DNA of 64,000 bases from positions 62,001-126,000 of the forward strand of contig CAIUQR010000033.1 of NCBI GenBank assembly GCA_903901335.1, read 5' to 3'. The DNA is from an uncultured delta proteobacterium. Lineage in GTDB: Bacteria; Desulfobacterota; Desulfobulbia; Desulfobulbales; Desulfocapsaceae. Positions 34,258-43,718 of this stretch are shown here, piece by piece. The notes below the pieces were generated by a model. That model did not search any database and had not been told where the DNA came from. It worked only from the letters and a program-made list of their open reading frames with translations. Numbering within the stretch: position 1 is the first letter of the stretch; every line of letters starts with the position of its first letter. Both the position numbers and the translations under genes were made by a program.

Positions 34258-34643
34258 TGCCTCTCCCTTTCGCCTGTTCGCTTTTTATATGCCTGCTCGA
34301 TTTTCCCCAGCAGGGCTGTCAGGTCAACGGGTTTCATCAGATAGTCAAAGGCCCCCTGTTCCATCCCGTCTATCCCGGCGGCCGAAGACCCGTGACCGGT
34401 GAGCATGATTACCTCAATGGACGAGTCGATTGCCTTAATCCTGGACAGGACCTCAAGTCCGCTCAGGTCAGGCATTTTAAGATCAAGGATGACTACGTCA
34501 GGGGCACTGGCCTTGACAAGAGCAACGGCCTCTTCCCCCCTGTTGGCAGATCTCGCCTCTATCCCACGTAGAGCAAGCCTTTCGACCAGGGTAGAGGCAA
34601 ATTCGACTTCATCGTCAACTATCAGTATCTGCATTTTATTCAT
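34254..34643 (-). CDS. Single-domain response regulator
   Basis: A 129-residue stand-alone receiver: ILIVDDEVEFASTL, VVILDLKMPDLSGLEVL (phosphoacceptor Asp), IMLTGHGS and DYLMKPVDL. No output domain. The ATG at 34643 follows GAGGAAAATC and overlaps the end of the Cache kinase gene by 8 bp; a longer frame to 34703 lies wholly inside that kinase and is less likely. Both flanking genes are kinases or kinase-like, so it probably relays phosphate between them or to the sigma-54 activator of the operon. Confidence 0.87.
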   Translation of the reverse strand: MNKMQILIVDDEVEFASTLVERLALRGIEARSANRGEEAVALVKASAPDVVILDLKMPDLSGLEVLSRIKAIDSSIEVIMLTGHGSSAAGIDGMEQGAFDYLMKPVDLTALLGKIEQAYKKRTGERERQ

Positions 34644-36369
34644 GGTGATTTTCCTCGATATTGGTTGAGGTAAACGGTATGTGGATCGTAAAAACCGTTC
34701 CATGGCCTACAGCCGAGTCCACAGAGATCGTCCCCCCAAGTTTGTTAATCAGGCCGTAGGTTATCGACAGACCCAAACCTGTGCCTTTGCCCAGTTCCTT
34801 GGTTGTAAAAAACGGTTCAAAAATATGTTCAACGATTTCCGGGGTCATCCCCGGTCCGTTATCTTTTACCTTTATCTCAACCCCGTCGTTAAGGGTGGCG
34901 GATGAAATCTCGATAACACCATCATGGACGATGGCATCAATGGCATTATTGATAATATTCAGGAAAATCTGCTGCAATTGGGTCCGGTCGCTCTGGATAG
35001 GGGAAAGCCCGCTTTCAAGGGTCGTCCTTATTTTAATGCGGTTGTGCAAGGATTCGTTCTCCAGAAACAAAATGACATCGTTGATCAGGCGGTTCAGATC
35101 AATTTCTTCTATTACCGCATCCATCCTCCGGGCAAATCCGAGCAATCGATGGGTTATATTCTTGCAACGGAGAACACTGTCATTGATAACAACCAGGGAT
35201 TTCACAATCTTTTCTTTATACTCGAAAGACGGTGTAATTTCCAGAAAGTCACCAATAAGACCTGATTTCTGGTTGATGATCGCCAGTGGATTGTTGATCT
35301 CATGGGCCACGCCGGCGGCCAGACGCCCTATGGAGGCCAGCTTATTGGAATGTTCGGCCTCCGCCAGCAGGTTATGCCGTTTTTCTTCGGATTCCCTGAT
35401 CCTGTCAGTCAGGATGCCAACCAGCTTGGTGATAACCAGGATCACCGTAACACTGCAACCCAGGAAGATAAAAATCAGACGCTGTCTGAAGGATGTCCAT
35501 TCCTCCTTGTGGACATAATCCTGTTCGGTAAGAATCAGGGTCCATGGGGTATTTTTCAAGGCAGCGCTGGCATGGAGCGTTGTTGTCTTAGCTCCCTCCT
35601 TGTGGATTGAAATACCGTCGGGCGAGAGGTCCTTGTCGTAAGAAGACAGGGTCGGTCCGTAGGTACGGGATGCGGTCTGTAATTGCCCGTCACTATTGAT
35701 AATGAACATATCATTTGTTGCCTTTGTCTGAATGGTGGCGATAAATTTCTGCAAGGTGTCGGCATTAATAGTCGCCCGCAGGAGCCAGTAGTCATCGGTA
35801 TCCGGGATTCTTTTCCGAACGGCAATGACAAAATGGGGGATCTGGCGATAACCAAGGTAGACATTACTGATGTAGACTGTCTTGGTCATTGCCTCTTTGA
35901 ACCATTCCTGGCTGCTGTAGTTTTTCCCTTCAAGGTCGTAGGGCCCGGAATAGGACCGCTGGAGGCCCGCTGAATCGATGACCCCAAGATCAACGAAATC
36001 TCCATACTCCTCTTTCAGTCGATCAAACAGGATTCTCAGGTCCTTTTCATTCAGAAGGGCATAGTAACGGTCTTCCCGGGCAATGAAGGTGACAATGGAC
36101 TGCAGACTCTCAACCAGGGCCTCGATGGTCTTCTGGGCACCATCCAGACGCCAGAGCAGCTGATCATATTCTTCGGCATGCAGAAGATTCCGGTATTGGA
36201 AATACCCAAGGCCTGCGGTAATCATCATAGGGATCATTGAGATCACCACCATAATACCGAAAAGAGTGTTTTTGAAATATCCGTAGCTCTTCTCCCGATA
36301 AACCTCATTGCTTAATTTATCCGGGTCCATCGGCAGCAAATGTGTAAACCAGGATCTGATGCTTTTCAT
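34636..36369 (-). CDS. Cache-domain membrane histidine kinase
   Basis: A 577-residue sensor kinase with a membrane segment (about 34-58), a double Cache periplasmic domain ([50 protein letters not shown]), a second membrane segment (about 296-320), phosphoacceptor [17 protein letters not shown] and an intact ATPase domain ([25 protein letters not shown]). Its start overlaps the NifX-like gene by ATGA, and its end overlaps the receiver. It would sense a small periplasmic molecule and signal to the receiver and sigma-54 activator of the same operon. Confidence 0.9.
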   Translation of the reverse strand: MKSIRSWFTHLLPMDPDKLSNEVYREKSYGYFKNTLFGIMVVISMIPMMITAGLGYFQYRNLLHAEEYDQLLWRLDGAQKTIEALVESLQSIVTFIAREDRYYALLNEKDLRILFDRLKEEYGDFVDLGVIDSAGLQRSYSGPYDLEGKNYSSQEWFKEAMTKTVYISNVYLGYRQIPHFVIAVRKRIPDTDDYWLLRATINADTLQKFIATIQTKATNDMFIINSDGQLQTASRTYGPTLSSYDKDLSPDGISIHKEGAKTTTLHASAALKNTPWTLILTEQDYVHKEEWTSFRQRLIFIFLGCSVTVILVITKLVGILTDRIRESEEKRHNLLAEAEHSNKLASIGRLAAGVAHEINNPLAIINQKSGLIGDFLEITPSFEYKEKIVKSLVVINDSVLRCKNITHRLLGFARRMDAVIEEIDLNRLINDVILFLENESLHNRIKIRTTLESGLSPIQSDRTQLQQIFLNIINNAIDAIVHDGVIEISSATLNDGVEIKVKDNGPGMTPEIVEHIFEPFFTTKELGKGTGLGLSITYGLINKLGGTISVDSAVGHGTVFTIHIPFTSTNIEENHHE

Positions 36370-36719
36370 AAAAAACGCTCCTTATCCGTAAGAGACGGCA
36401 GGATGGTCCCTGCTTTAAGTTTACCGCGGCCCGCCTGATGCAGAGCGGTGAAATAATCGCCGATGACCGAATCCAGGACGTTGATCTTCTTCCAGACAAG
36501 AAACTTATAATGACGCTCTTCGATTCCTCCGCAAATGACTGTTGTGATATTTTCCTTGATGATCAGATTACAGAGTTCTTCGGCCGAAGGTCTGGACATG
36601 ATAATAGTACGTGGTTCATCGACTACCTGATATCCATCGTGATGGGCAATGAGAACCTCCGGAGCCAGATCAAAGCGCTGAGCTACCGAATTAGCATGAA
36701 TCGTGATCAGAATCTTCAT
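36366..36719 (-). CDS. NifX/NifB-family (dinitrogenase cofactor-like) protein
   Basis: A 117-residue protein of the NifX/NafY-like superfamily: MKILITIHANSVAQRFDLAPEVLIA at the start, TTVICGGIEERHYKFLVWKKINVLDSVIGDYFTAL in the middle. The family binds FeMo cofactor precursors or other Fe/Mo clusters, or regulates in a metal-dependent way. Nothing else for nitrogen fixation is nearby; it is embedded between a sigma-54 activator (25 bp upstream) and a sensor kinase (ATGA overlap), suggesting a signalling or metal-status role. GGAGTC precedes the ATG. Confidence 0.82.
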   Translation of the reverse strand: MKILITIHANSVAQRFDLAPEVLIAHHDGYQVVDEPRTIIMSRPSAEELCNLIIKENITTVICGGIEERHYKFLVWKKINVLDSVIGDYFTALHQAGRGKLKAGTILPSLTDKERFL

Positions 36720-36743
36720 GGGTGACTCCGTAATACCATCAGA

Positions 36744-38156
36744 TCAGGAAAGGTTATGTAAACTCAGCTTGCGCCACAGGGTGGTACGGCCCCAGCCCAG
36801 CTCCTTTGCGGCCTTCGAACGGTTTCCATGGGCCTTCATGAGGGCCTGGACGATCATCTCTTTTTCTATTGCCAGCCAGTCATTCTGCGGAAATTCGGCG
36901 GGTCGAACAGAGGCAGGTGCCGGCTGGAGATTCTTCCTGGCCGGTTGCTCCGGAGCGGTAACGGCTATTTTTGGAGGGGCAAACAGATATTTCGGCAGAT
37001 GCTCAGTCCTGATCTTGTCGTCCTGACAGATATTGGCACAATATTCGACGATGTTGCGGAGTTCACGGATGTTGCCGGGATAACAATACGAGGTGAGCAG
37101 ATCGATACTTCTGCCGGTAAAGCCGTTAATTTTTTTGTCCAGCCTCTTTGTAAAATCTCTCAAAAAATGATCCAGCAGAAAGCGGATGTCACCATCTCGT
37201 TCTCTGAGTGGCGGGAGATGCATATGCAGCACGTTCAGGCGGTAAAAAAGATCCTCCCGGAAATTGCCCAACTCCACCTCCTCCCTGAGGGATCTGTGTG
37301 TTGCAGCAATAATCCTGACATCAACCTTCACTTTTTTATCCCCACCGACTGGAAAAAACTCCCGATCATCGAGAACAGACAGTAATTTAACCTGCAGAGG
37401 AAGGGGCATGTCACCGATTTCAGTGAGAAATATAGTTCCATCCTGAGCCAGTTTGAACATACCCGGCTTATCCTTGACCGCCCCGGTAAAGGATCCCTTG
37501 ATGTGGCCGAACAGTTCAGACTCAAGGAGTGTCTCCGGCAAGGCGCCGCAATTGATCTTTATAAAAGGATGGCGGCCGCGTTTCGACGACTTGTGAATGG
37601 CTTCAGCAATTTTATCTTTGCCCGTACCGGTCTCTCCGGTGATGAGAATGGATGCATCAGTCCTCGCCATGAGCGGCATCAACTCGAATACCTCCAGCAT
37701 TTTCAAGCTATGCCCGAGAATCTCGGTCGAGTCGACAGGAAAGATGTTGCTGTTGATCACCGATTGAAGGGAGGTGATATCCTCCAGTACGACAATCAGT
37801 CCTGTGATCTGACCGGAATGGCCACGCAATGGTGAGATAGTAAACTGGATGACGATCTTCCGCCGGTCCCTGTTAATGATATCCCCTTCCACGACCATCG
37901 GCTCCCCTGTGGTCAATACCTGGCGGAAGATCTGCCCACGGTTTCCCAGGTTGCTGCGGAGAATCGAATCCCCATAGATTCCCTTGGTGTCTGCAGTGGA
38001 GTATCCGGTAAGCCCTTCTAGAAAACGGTTCATCAGCACCAGCCTGAGTTTGTCATCCATGATGACGACACCATGCGGAACACCGTCCAGAACATCGGCA
38101 AAATTATAGGCATCTTCTAAAAAGAGGCTGTCATCCATACTCATTATCACAGGCAT
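36744..38156 (-). CDS. PAS-containing sigma-54-dependent activator
   Basis: About 470 residues: an N-terminal PAS domain (ADVLDGVPHGVVIMDDKLRLVLMN), AAA+ domain with Walker A GETGTGKD, ELFGHIKGSFTGA (GAFTGA-type loop that contacts sigma-54, here GSFTGA), Walker B FLTEIGDMPL, and a Fis-type helix-turn-helix at the end (GNRSKAAKELGWGRTTLWRKL). Walker B has Thr-Glu where most have Asp-Glu. No receiver domain, so the PAS is the input. Start codon is uncertain: ATGs at 38156, 38144 and 38138 lack clear ribosome sites. First gene of the operon that continues with NifX, Cache kinase, receiver and kinase-like protein. Confidence 0.88.
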   Translation of the reverse strand: MPVIMSMDDSLFLEDAYNFADVLDGVPHGVVIMDDKLRLVLMNRFLEGLTGYSTADTKGIYGDSILRSNLGNRGQIFRQVLTTGEPMVVEGDIINRDRRKIVIQFTISPLRGHSGQITGLIVVLEDITSLQSVINSNIFPVDSTEILGHSLKMLEVFELMPLMARTDASILITGETGTGKDKIAEAIHKSSKRGRHPFIKINCGALPETLLESELFGHIKGSFTGAVKDKPGMFKLAQDGTIFLTEIGDMPLPLQVKLLSVLDDREFFPVGGDKKVKVDVRIIAATHRSLREEVELGNFREDLFYRLNVLHMHLPPLRERDGDIRFLLDHFLRDFTKRLDKKINGFTGRSIDLLTSYCYPGNIRELRNIVEYCANICQDDKIRTEHLPKYLFAPPKIAVTAPEQPARKNLQPAPASVRPAEFPQNDWLAIEKEMIVQALMKAHGNRSKAAKELGWGRTTLWRKLSLHNLS

Positions 38157-38242
38157 TCGGTGTGGCTTTTTCGGGGACGGCTTCCCCAACTGTTCCAGAC
38201 GATCACGTTTTACATTGTTTCATAATGTTCATTACAGTTTTT

Positions 38243-38269
38243 TGTATAGAAATAATTAATACCTGTCAA
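38243..38269 (-). promoter_or_regulatory. Sigma-70-like promoter for the sigma-54 activator operon
   Basis: On the minus strand a perfect -35 TTGACA (complement of 38264-38269) is followed by TATACA (complement of 38243-38248) with a 15-bp spacer, about 90 bp before the first candidate start. The spacer is short of ideal. Confidence 0.35.
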
Positions 38270-38493
38270 GTGTTTTCTACTAAGCAGTATTTTTTCGCAC
38301 CCGAGACGGGATTATCTGATTGAGTGGTGAATGGGTGAACAAACGCCGGCAGGGGCAGATAAACAATACGCCCTGTTCCTTAACTTTTGTGAATCCTGAA
38401 AATTCTTCGTTGAGTTCACTGAGCAATAAATGTAGTATGAACGTACGGAATTGCCTTTTTATGGTTGGTATTGTCGAAATACAGGAGAATAAA

Positions 38494-38934
38494 ATGGTGG
38501 AAGATGCGAAAGGAAAGGTGCTGCTGGTTGATGATGAAGAAGATTTCCTGGCGACGCTGGCCGAACGCCTGGAAGTAAGAGGTTTAACAGTGAATACCGT
38601 CACCAGGGGTGAAGATGCAGTGGCCATGGTCGATGACCAGAATTTCGATCTCATCGTTCTCGATTTGTCGATGCCCGGTATCGACGGTCTTGAGACACTG
38701 AAACGGATCAAAGCGAAACAACCGAATGCCGAGATCATTATCCTTACCGGCCAAGGCTCAATCAAATCCACCATGGAGGCAATGAAGCTCGGAGCCGAAG
38801 ACTTTATGGAAAAGCCGGTCAATATGACTGCCTTGATGGACAGGATCAGTGATGCCAAGGACAAACGAATGCTCGTCATGCAGAAAAAAAGCGCCAAGGA
38901 GGTTGAAAAATTACACCATTCGAAAGGTTGGTAG
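38494..38934 (+). CDS. Single-domain response regulator
   Basis: A 146-residue stand-alone receiver with VLLVDDEEDFLATLAERL, LIVLDLSMPGIDGLETL (phosphoacceptor Asp), IILTGQGS and DFMEKPVNM, followed by a helical, Lys-rich tail of about 25 residues. AGGAG lies six bases before the ATG at 38494; longer upstream frames lack a site. It is divergent from the sigma-54 activator operon and convergent with the fusion receiver, and its sequence resembles both neighbouring receivers, consistent with local duplication. Partner kinase not adjacent. Confidence 0.86.
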   Translation: MVEDAKGKVLLVDDEEDFLATLAERLEVRGLTVNTVTRGEDAVAMVDDQNFDLIVLDLSMPGIDGLETLKRIKAKQPNAEIIILTGQGSIKSTMEAMKLGAEDFMEKPVNMTALMDRISDAKDKRMLVMQKKSAKEVEKLHHSKGW

Positions 38935-39094
38935 AAGTCATACAAGACCCTTCGGTCTTCCTGTAACGGCAGAGGGCTCCGCTGAGGTTGATCGATTATC
39001 TCTGAATTCAACTTTCGGATTTCGTATATGTTTCTGAAATCAGGCTGTTCTTTCGAAAGAGGCGTTGTTCTGTTTAGGTTTCTCCTGGATTCTG

Positions 39095-39130
39095 GATTCT
39101 CCGGGAATCCGTTTCCGAAACCGGAGAATC
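39095..39130. terminator. Inverted repeat between convergent response regulator genes
   Basis: GATTCTCCGG (39095-39104) and CCGGAGAATC (39121-39130) form a 10-bp stem with a 16-nt loop between two convergent genes. A smaller hairpin, AAGACC-CTTC-GGTCTT, lies at 38944-38959. Neither has a clean T tract; a bidirectional end of transcription is likely. Confidence 0.4.
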
Positions 39131-39158
39131 ACCGTTTAATGACCATTAGTTGTCACTT

Positions 39159-40370
39159 TCAGGCCTGCGACCGGCGCACTTTTTCATGTGCTTCCTGTAT
39201 GGTATGGGAAAGATCCTCCAGATCCACAGGCTTCTGAAGATAGGCAAACGCTCCAAGTTCCATACAGAGCTTACGATCATCTTCGGTCCCGTGCCCGGTA
39301 AGAATTATTATCTCAATTTCGGGATTTTTCTGCTTCGCCCTGCGCAGGACCTCAATCCCATCAATGCCGGGCATCCTCAAATCGAGCACCATAATTTCAG
39401 GTTTATCATCATCGATAAGATCCAGGGCCTGCTTGCCGTCAAATACAGCATAGGTCCCGACATCTCGATTTATCAAACGTTCGGATAATGTCTGAACCAA
39501 CTCTTTTTCATCATCAACCAGCAAGACCTTGGATGGAAGCTCGAAGCGTTGACCGCGATAAACCGAGGTCTCATATTCTCGGCCTTTAACAACCTCTATG
39601 TTTTTTATTCCCGGAACACCTTCCGCAACTTTCTTTAATTCTCCAGACAAGCCGCTGAAATTAAAAACACTTTTATTCACTTCAAGCATTACATTGCCCT
39701 GATCGGCAGTCACCTCAATCTTATGACCTTTCTGCAGAAGGGCTTTTTCAACCAGAGCTGCCAACATCATATCAACAACAGCCTGCCTGGACTCTTCGGT
39801 TTCAAGTACAGATGTTTTATGGCAATTGTCGATAATAAGCTTAACGGATTTTTCCAGAGGCTGATTGCTGACCGGCAGAATAATATCATATAACGACCTG
39901 TCAATAGCCTCCTTTCGAAAGAGAAAATCCGTCCAGGAGTAGGCACTGACATCAGTCTGTTTTATTGTCCTCTTCGCTTCCTTCTCGGAAAGACCTTCAG
40001 CCATGGCCTGCGTTACCCTCTGTGTCTTTTCATCCGCCATCAGCACCTTGAGGACATGAGTAATCTTCTTTGGTATTAACAGGGCATGAAAACCCGTATA
40101 AATACATTGCGATGGTTTAGACAACCGGGAGGCGACCTCAATTTTCAGCAGGTTTATATGCCGCTCTTTTTCCAATGTAAACTGATTGAATACTGACGTT
40201 TTCTCATAAACTGAATGACGTATTTTTTTCTCGTCGATTTTATTTTCCGCCGAGACATTGGCAATAATGTGGTCATCGGTGACCACAGGAAATTTCATGG
40301 CAGCAGAGAGCCCATCAAGGATTTCCTTCTGCATAGTAAAAGTCTGGGAAAAGAGTGCAATTGATGGCAT
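39159..40370 (-). CDS. Cytidylate kinase-like/BON/receiver fusion protein
   Basis: A 403-residue soluble protein. Residues 1-190 match the cytidylate kinase-like family (IALFSQTFTMQKEILDGLSAAMKFPVVTDDHII, IYTGFHALLI, DIILPVSNQPLEKSVKLI), but the P-loop is SQTFTMQKE without the GxxGxGK pattern, so catalysis is doubtful. A BON-like segment (ITADQGN...VPGIKNIEVVKG, about 215-265) follows, then a complete receiver domain (VLLVDDEKELVQTL, IMVLDLRMPGIDGIEVL, FAYLQKPVDL). The ATG at 40370 follows AGGAGAC; a longer frame upstream would add an unrelated membrane-like stretch. Its role would be to convert phosphorylation into an effect of the kinase-like module. Confidence 0.82.
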   Translation of the reverse strand: MPSIALFSQTFTMQKEILDGLSAAMKFPVVTDDHIIANVSAENKIDEKKIRHSVYEKTSVFNQFTLEKERHINLLKIEVASRLSKPSQCIYTGFHALLIPKKITHVLKVLMADEKTQRVTQAMAEGLSEKEAKRTIKQTDVSAYSWTDFLFRKEAIDRSLYDIILPVSNQPLEKSVKLIIDNCHKTSVLETEESRQAVVDMMLAALVEKALLQKGHKIEVTADQGNVMLEVNKSVFNFSGLSGELKKVAEGVPGIKNIEVVKGREYETSVYRGQRFELPSKVLLVDDEKELVQTLSERLINRDVGTYAVFDGKQALDLIDDDKPEIMVLDLRMPGIDGIEVLRRAKQKNPEIEIIILTGHGTEDDRKLCMELGAFAYLQKPVDLEDLSHTIQEAHEKVRRSQA

Positions 40371-41068
40371 ATAGTCTCCTGTGTTTAAAACTGACAAAGG
40401 TTTTGTAAGTATTATAGCAACATCTCTCATTAATAACAGCAATATGCATGCCAACAGTAAGTATACTATATTGTTTACATAAAAACAATACCTTAACCAA
40501 ACACCTGCAACTTTATCCAAAATTTGTCAAATAACCCCCGCTTGAAACATATTGAAACAGTATTCTGCCGTCAACAGAATGCCACGTGCTTTTATCCGAC
40601 ATTGAATTCACGGCATACCTATTATGTAAAGGCGCAATGTATAGGACCAATCCCGGCACATGCTCCTCCTCTATTCGTTGTCGCAGATGTCAGCGTATTT
40701 GCAAAGCAGAATCAGCAGGAGAATTGCTTCCTATTGTTCCACAATCCGGAGTTCAATATGAAACACCGCTGTCTCATATTGAACCAGCGGGAACAAGGTA
40801 ATCTATCGGAAAAACCGATTTTCTCAGGTTTCGCCAGCTCCACTGTTTTCGATATCCAGATTGTAAAAATCAGAAAGGCTGGCTTACGGATCAACACCTT
40901 CACCATCGCGAAAATTCCTGGTTCCAACCGATAGGTTCGGATATCCTTGACATTTCCACAAGAAGTTAAGAAAATAGCCCAATTCCTTTTTGTAGCCGAT
41001 GGGCAGGTTTCGGGTAAAACATACTCAAAATATTCGGACAGGAGGTTGTTCTCCTGCAAGGTGATGTG
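40371..41068. other. Long intergenic region with an 11-bp inverted repeat
   Basis: About 700 bp between divergent genes. Open frames on both strands here lack ribosome sites and family similarity. GTTCAATATGA (40751-40761) and TCATATTGAAC (40774-40784) form a perfect 11-bp inverted repeat with a 12-nt spacer, a possible regulator site or RNA hairpin. AGGAGGTTGTTCTCCTG at 41040-41056 is another small hairpin just before the downstream gene. Confidence 0.4.
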
Positions 41069-41716
41069 ATGAAAAGATGGAGATGCATGGTCTGCGGATA
41101 TATCCATTCGGGTAACGAACCACCGGAACAATGTCCTGTCTGTAAGGCCCCGAAGAGTAAATTCATTGAAATCGATGAGCAGGGAAACTCGATTACTCCC
41201 TCCTCTGACAAACCATCCCAACAGCCACAGGTCGAAAACATACCGCCGGACGGCACCCTGCCTCCTGCCTCCAAGGATAAAATGGCGGATTTTGTCCTGC
41301 GACATCATCTCCACCCGATCCTGGTCCACACACCGAACGGTCTCATCCCTGTGATCGTTCTTTTTATGCTGTTACATATCGTTCTACATATTCAGGATCT
41401 CGACAAGGCTGCTTTTTACAATATTGCGGTCGTTGTGCTGATCATGCCTGCGGTCATGGTGACTGGCTATCTGGAATGGAAAAAACGCTACAACAAAGCC
41501 AAGACCGTCCTTTTCTTCGCTAAAATCTGTTGCAGCCTGGTAGTCTTCGCAAGCATTTTAATCCTGGCGGGTTGGCGATTCATTAATCCGGAAGTGGCAG
41601 CTCAAGGCTCGTCGACGAAATGGATATACGTTTCTATCGGTCTGATCATGCTTGTCGCGGTGGGAATTGCCGGCCACCTTGGCGGAAAACTGGTTTTCGG
41701 CTCAAGAGAGAAATGA
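41069..41716 (+). CDS. Rubredoxin-DUF2231 membrane fusion protein
   Basis: A 215-residue protein: an N-terminal rubredoxin of the rubrerythrin type (RCMVCGYIHSGNEPPEQCPVCKAPKSKF, four Cys ligands), a Pro/Ser linker, then four membrane segments of the DUF2231 family beginning HHLHPILVHTPNGLIPVIVLFMLLHI, where His residues could bind heme or metal. AAGGTG precedes the ATG at 41069; an adjacent GTG at 41066 is possible. The rubredoxin would pass electrons to or from the membrane part. It is probably tied to oxygen defence or quinone-linked electron flow in an anaerobe. Confidence 0.85.
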   Translation: MKRWRCMVCGYIHSGNEPPEQCPVCKAPKSKFIEIDEQGNSITPSSDKPSQQPQVENIPPDGTLPPASKDKMADFVLRHHLHPILVHTPNGLIPVIVLFMLLHIVLHIQDLDKAAFYNIAVVVLIMPAVMVTGYLEWKKRYNKAKTVLFFAKICCSLVVFASILILAGWRFINPEVAAQGSSTKWIYVSIGLIMLVAVGIAGHLGGKLVFGSREK

Positions 41717-42002
41717 ATATGATAATCGGTTGTCTCTATTGAGATACACTTCTTTCCCGGTTCTCCCAGGCTTGGTTCTCGCATGAATTGGGCTGTGTCC
41801 CTTTCATTATATGTCGGAATCTATTCTATGCCCTCTTTAGATAGACCGGATTCATCCACCAAGCCTTTGCTTTCCGGCATGAAACATGCTAGAGTAGAGA
41901 CTTTGTCTTGGTTGGATTACCTGGCCTTTCGATAATAGCCGGGGTTCGGTCGCGGTCTATGCATGGTGTTACCCGGCACTATTCTTTATTTTGAGTTAGC
42001 TC

Positions 42003-43709
42003 ATGAAAAACATTTTCATGCTTTTTTCGGTTTTTTTTCTCTGCAGTTCTTTCATTACAGACTGTCAAGCCCTGACTACACGCGAGGAGCTTATAGCTGC
42101 TCTGGCCGAAAATCTACAATTATCCACTGTCAATCTTGAGACATTAGCAGATCAGCAAGTTGCCTTGAAAAACCGGGACCTCTGCCTGGCTGTCATCTAC
42201 AAGAAAACCGGTTCTGTGCCCCTCTGGGTCACTGAAACCGGGCCCGCAAGCCGAGCCGCAATCATCCTGGATTTCTTAAAAAGGTCGGAAGAGGAAGGAC
42301 TGAATCCTCAAAAATATCCCATCGGCGAGATAACGGACCTCTGGACCGCCACGACACCCGCTGCTTTGTCCCGCCTCGATACCTTGCTGACCTACAATCT
42401 GGTCAGATACATCCATGATATCAGTTATGGCCAGATCCAGCCTCTTTCAGCGGACAAAACAGTTTTCGCCGATGTTGGAGAAATAAGCTTTGACGTTGTG
42501 GCGGCAGTAAAACATGCCCTCGATGCCCCTGATTTGGCAGCTTACCTTGTCTCACTGGCTCCGGCACATAAACACTACCAGGGCCTGAAGGAGGCCCTGA
42601 AGGTTTATCGCCTGATCGCTGCATCAGGAGGCTGGAAGCAGATACCGCCGGGCAACACCTTGCGTCCGGGAGAGACGAACGACCATCTGCAGCTTATTTA
42701 TAAACGGATGCTTGCCCCCGGTATCCCGGCACCTCCGCCGCCGGAGAATAAGGTTTATGGTCCTGAACTGCAAAAAGCCGTTGCCAGGTTCCAACAGCTC
42801 AACGGTATCGAACCCGACGGGGTCATAGGCCCTCAGACCTTTGCTGCGATGAATGTTCCGGCTTCCCGTTTGGTTGAGCAGATCATCGTCAACATGGCCA
42901 GATGGCGGTGGCAGGCGCATTTTCTCGGCAAAAAATATGTCCTGATCAATATAGCCAGCTATAATTTGACCGCGTTTAAAGATGATGAAATGGTGTTGAA
43001 CTTCCCCGTCATCATCGGGCAGCTTCAGCACCAGACTCCGGTTTTCAGCGACAGCATTAAATATATCGAGATGAATCCCTACTGGAATATTACCCCGAGT
43101 ATAGCTCGAGATGAGGAACTCCCCAACCTGCGTAAAAATTCCCGTTACCTGACAAACAGACACGTCCGGCTTTTTTCCAGCTGGGATGGAGATGCAACTG
43201 AGTTGGACTCGACGACGCTCGATTGGCAGCAAATTTCTCCTTCCCGGATGGCTGGTTTCAAACTTCGCCAGGACCCCGGTCCCTGGAACGCCCTCGGGCG
43301 AATAAAATTTGTCTTTCCAAATAAATACTCGATATATATGCATGACACCCCATCCCGTAATCTTTTTTCCCGCACTAAAAGAAGCTTCAGTCATGGCTGT
43401 ATACGGCTCAGCAACCCCATGGCCCTGGCTCTCTTCGCCTTGGAAGATCAGGGTAAAGACTGGACCAGTGAAAAGCTCCAATCGATCTTCGACTCCGGGA
43501 AAAGAATGGTTATCCATCTCAACCATCCATTACCGATTCATATTACGTATCAGACAAGTTGGGTTGACAAAGACGGCCAAATCCATTTTAATAGGGACAT
43601 TTATTCACGGGATGAAAAATTATTTAAAGCTTTACTCAGTGGTAACGATAAGATAGTAATGAGTATCGACAAGACGACGGTAGATCCCAATGACAACCTC
43701 AACCAATAA
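42003..43709 (+). CDS. ycbB: YcbB-type L,D-transpeptidase
   Basis: A 568-residue periplasmic enzyme with a signal peptide (MKNIFMLFSVFFLCSSF...CQA), an N-terminal scaffold domain, a peptidoglycan-binding domain (AVARFQQLNGIEPDGVIGPQTFAAMN, about 250-285) and a YkuD catalytic domain with YIEMNPYWNITPSIARDE, IKFVFPNKYSIYMHDTPSRNLF and catalytic Cys in SFSHGCIRLSNP. It makes 3-3 crosslinks in murein. The weak ribosome site GAG lies close to the ATG. The next gene, 9 bp away, encodes a YcbK-like protein, the same pairing as in E. coli ycbB-ycbK. Confidence 0.92.
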   Translation: MKNIFMLFSVFFLCSSFITDCQALTTREELIAALAENLQLSTVNLETLADQQVALKNRDLCLAVIYKKTGSVPLWVTETGPASRAAIILDFLKRSEEEGLNPQKYPIGEITDLWTATTPAALSRLDTLLTYNLVRYIHDISYGQIQPLSADKTVFADVGEISFDVVAAVKHALDAPDLAAYLVSLAPAHKHYQGLKEALKVYRLIAASGGWKQIPPGNTLRPGETNDHLQLIYKRMLAPGIPAPPPPENKVYGPELQKAVARFQQLNGIEPDGVIGPQTFAAMNVPASRLVEQIIVNMARWRWQAHFLGKKYVLINIASYNLTAFKDDEMVLNFPVIIGQLQHQTPVFSDSIKYIEMNPYWNITPSIARDEELPNLRKNSRYLTNRHVRLFSSWDGDATELDSTTLDWQQISPSRMAGFKLRQDPGPWNALGRIKFVFPNKYSIYMHDTPSRNLFSRTKRSFSHGCIRLSNPMALALFALEDQGKDWTSEKLQSIFDSGKRMVIHLNHPLPIHITYQTSWVDKDGQIHFNRDIYSRDEKLFKALLSGNDKIVMSIDKTTVDPNDNLNQ

Positions 43710-43718
43710 GAGACCACG

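Noticed and set aside
40524..41329. Frames on both strands between the CK-REC fusion and the rubredoxin gene
   Set aside because: No ribosome site, no domains; the minus-strand frame overlaps the rubredoxin gene.
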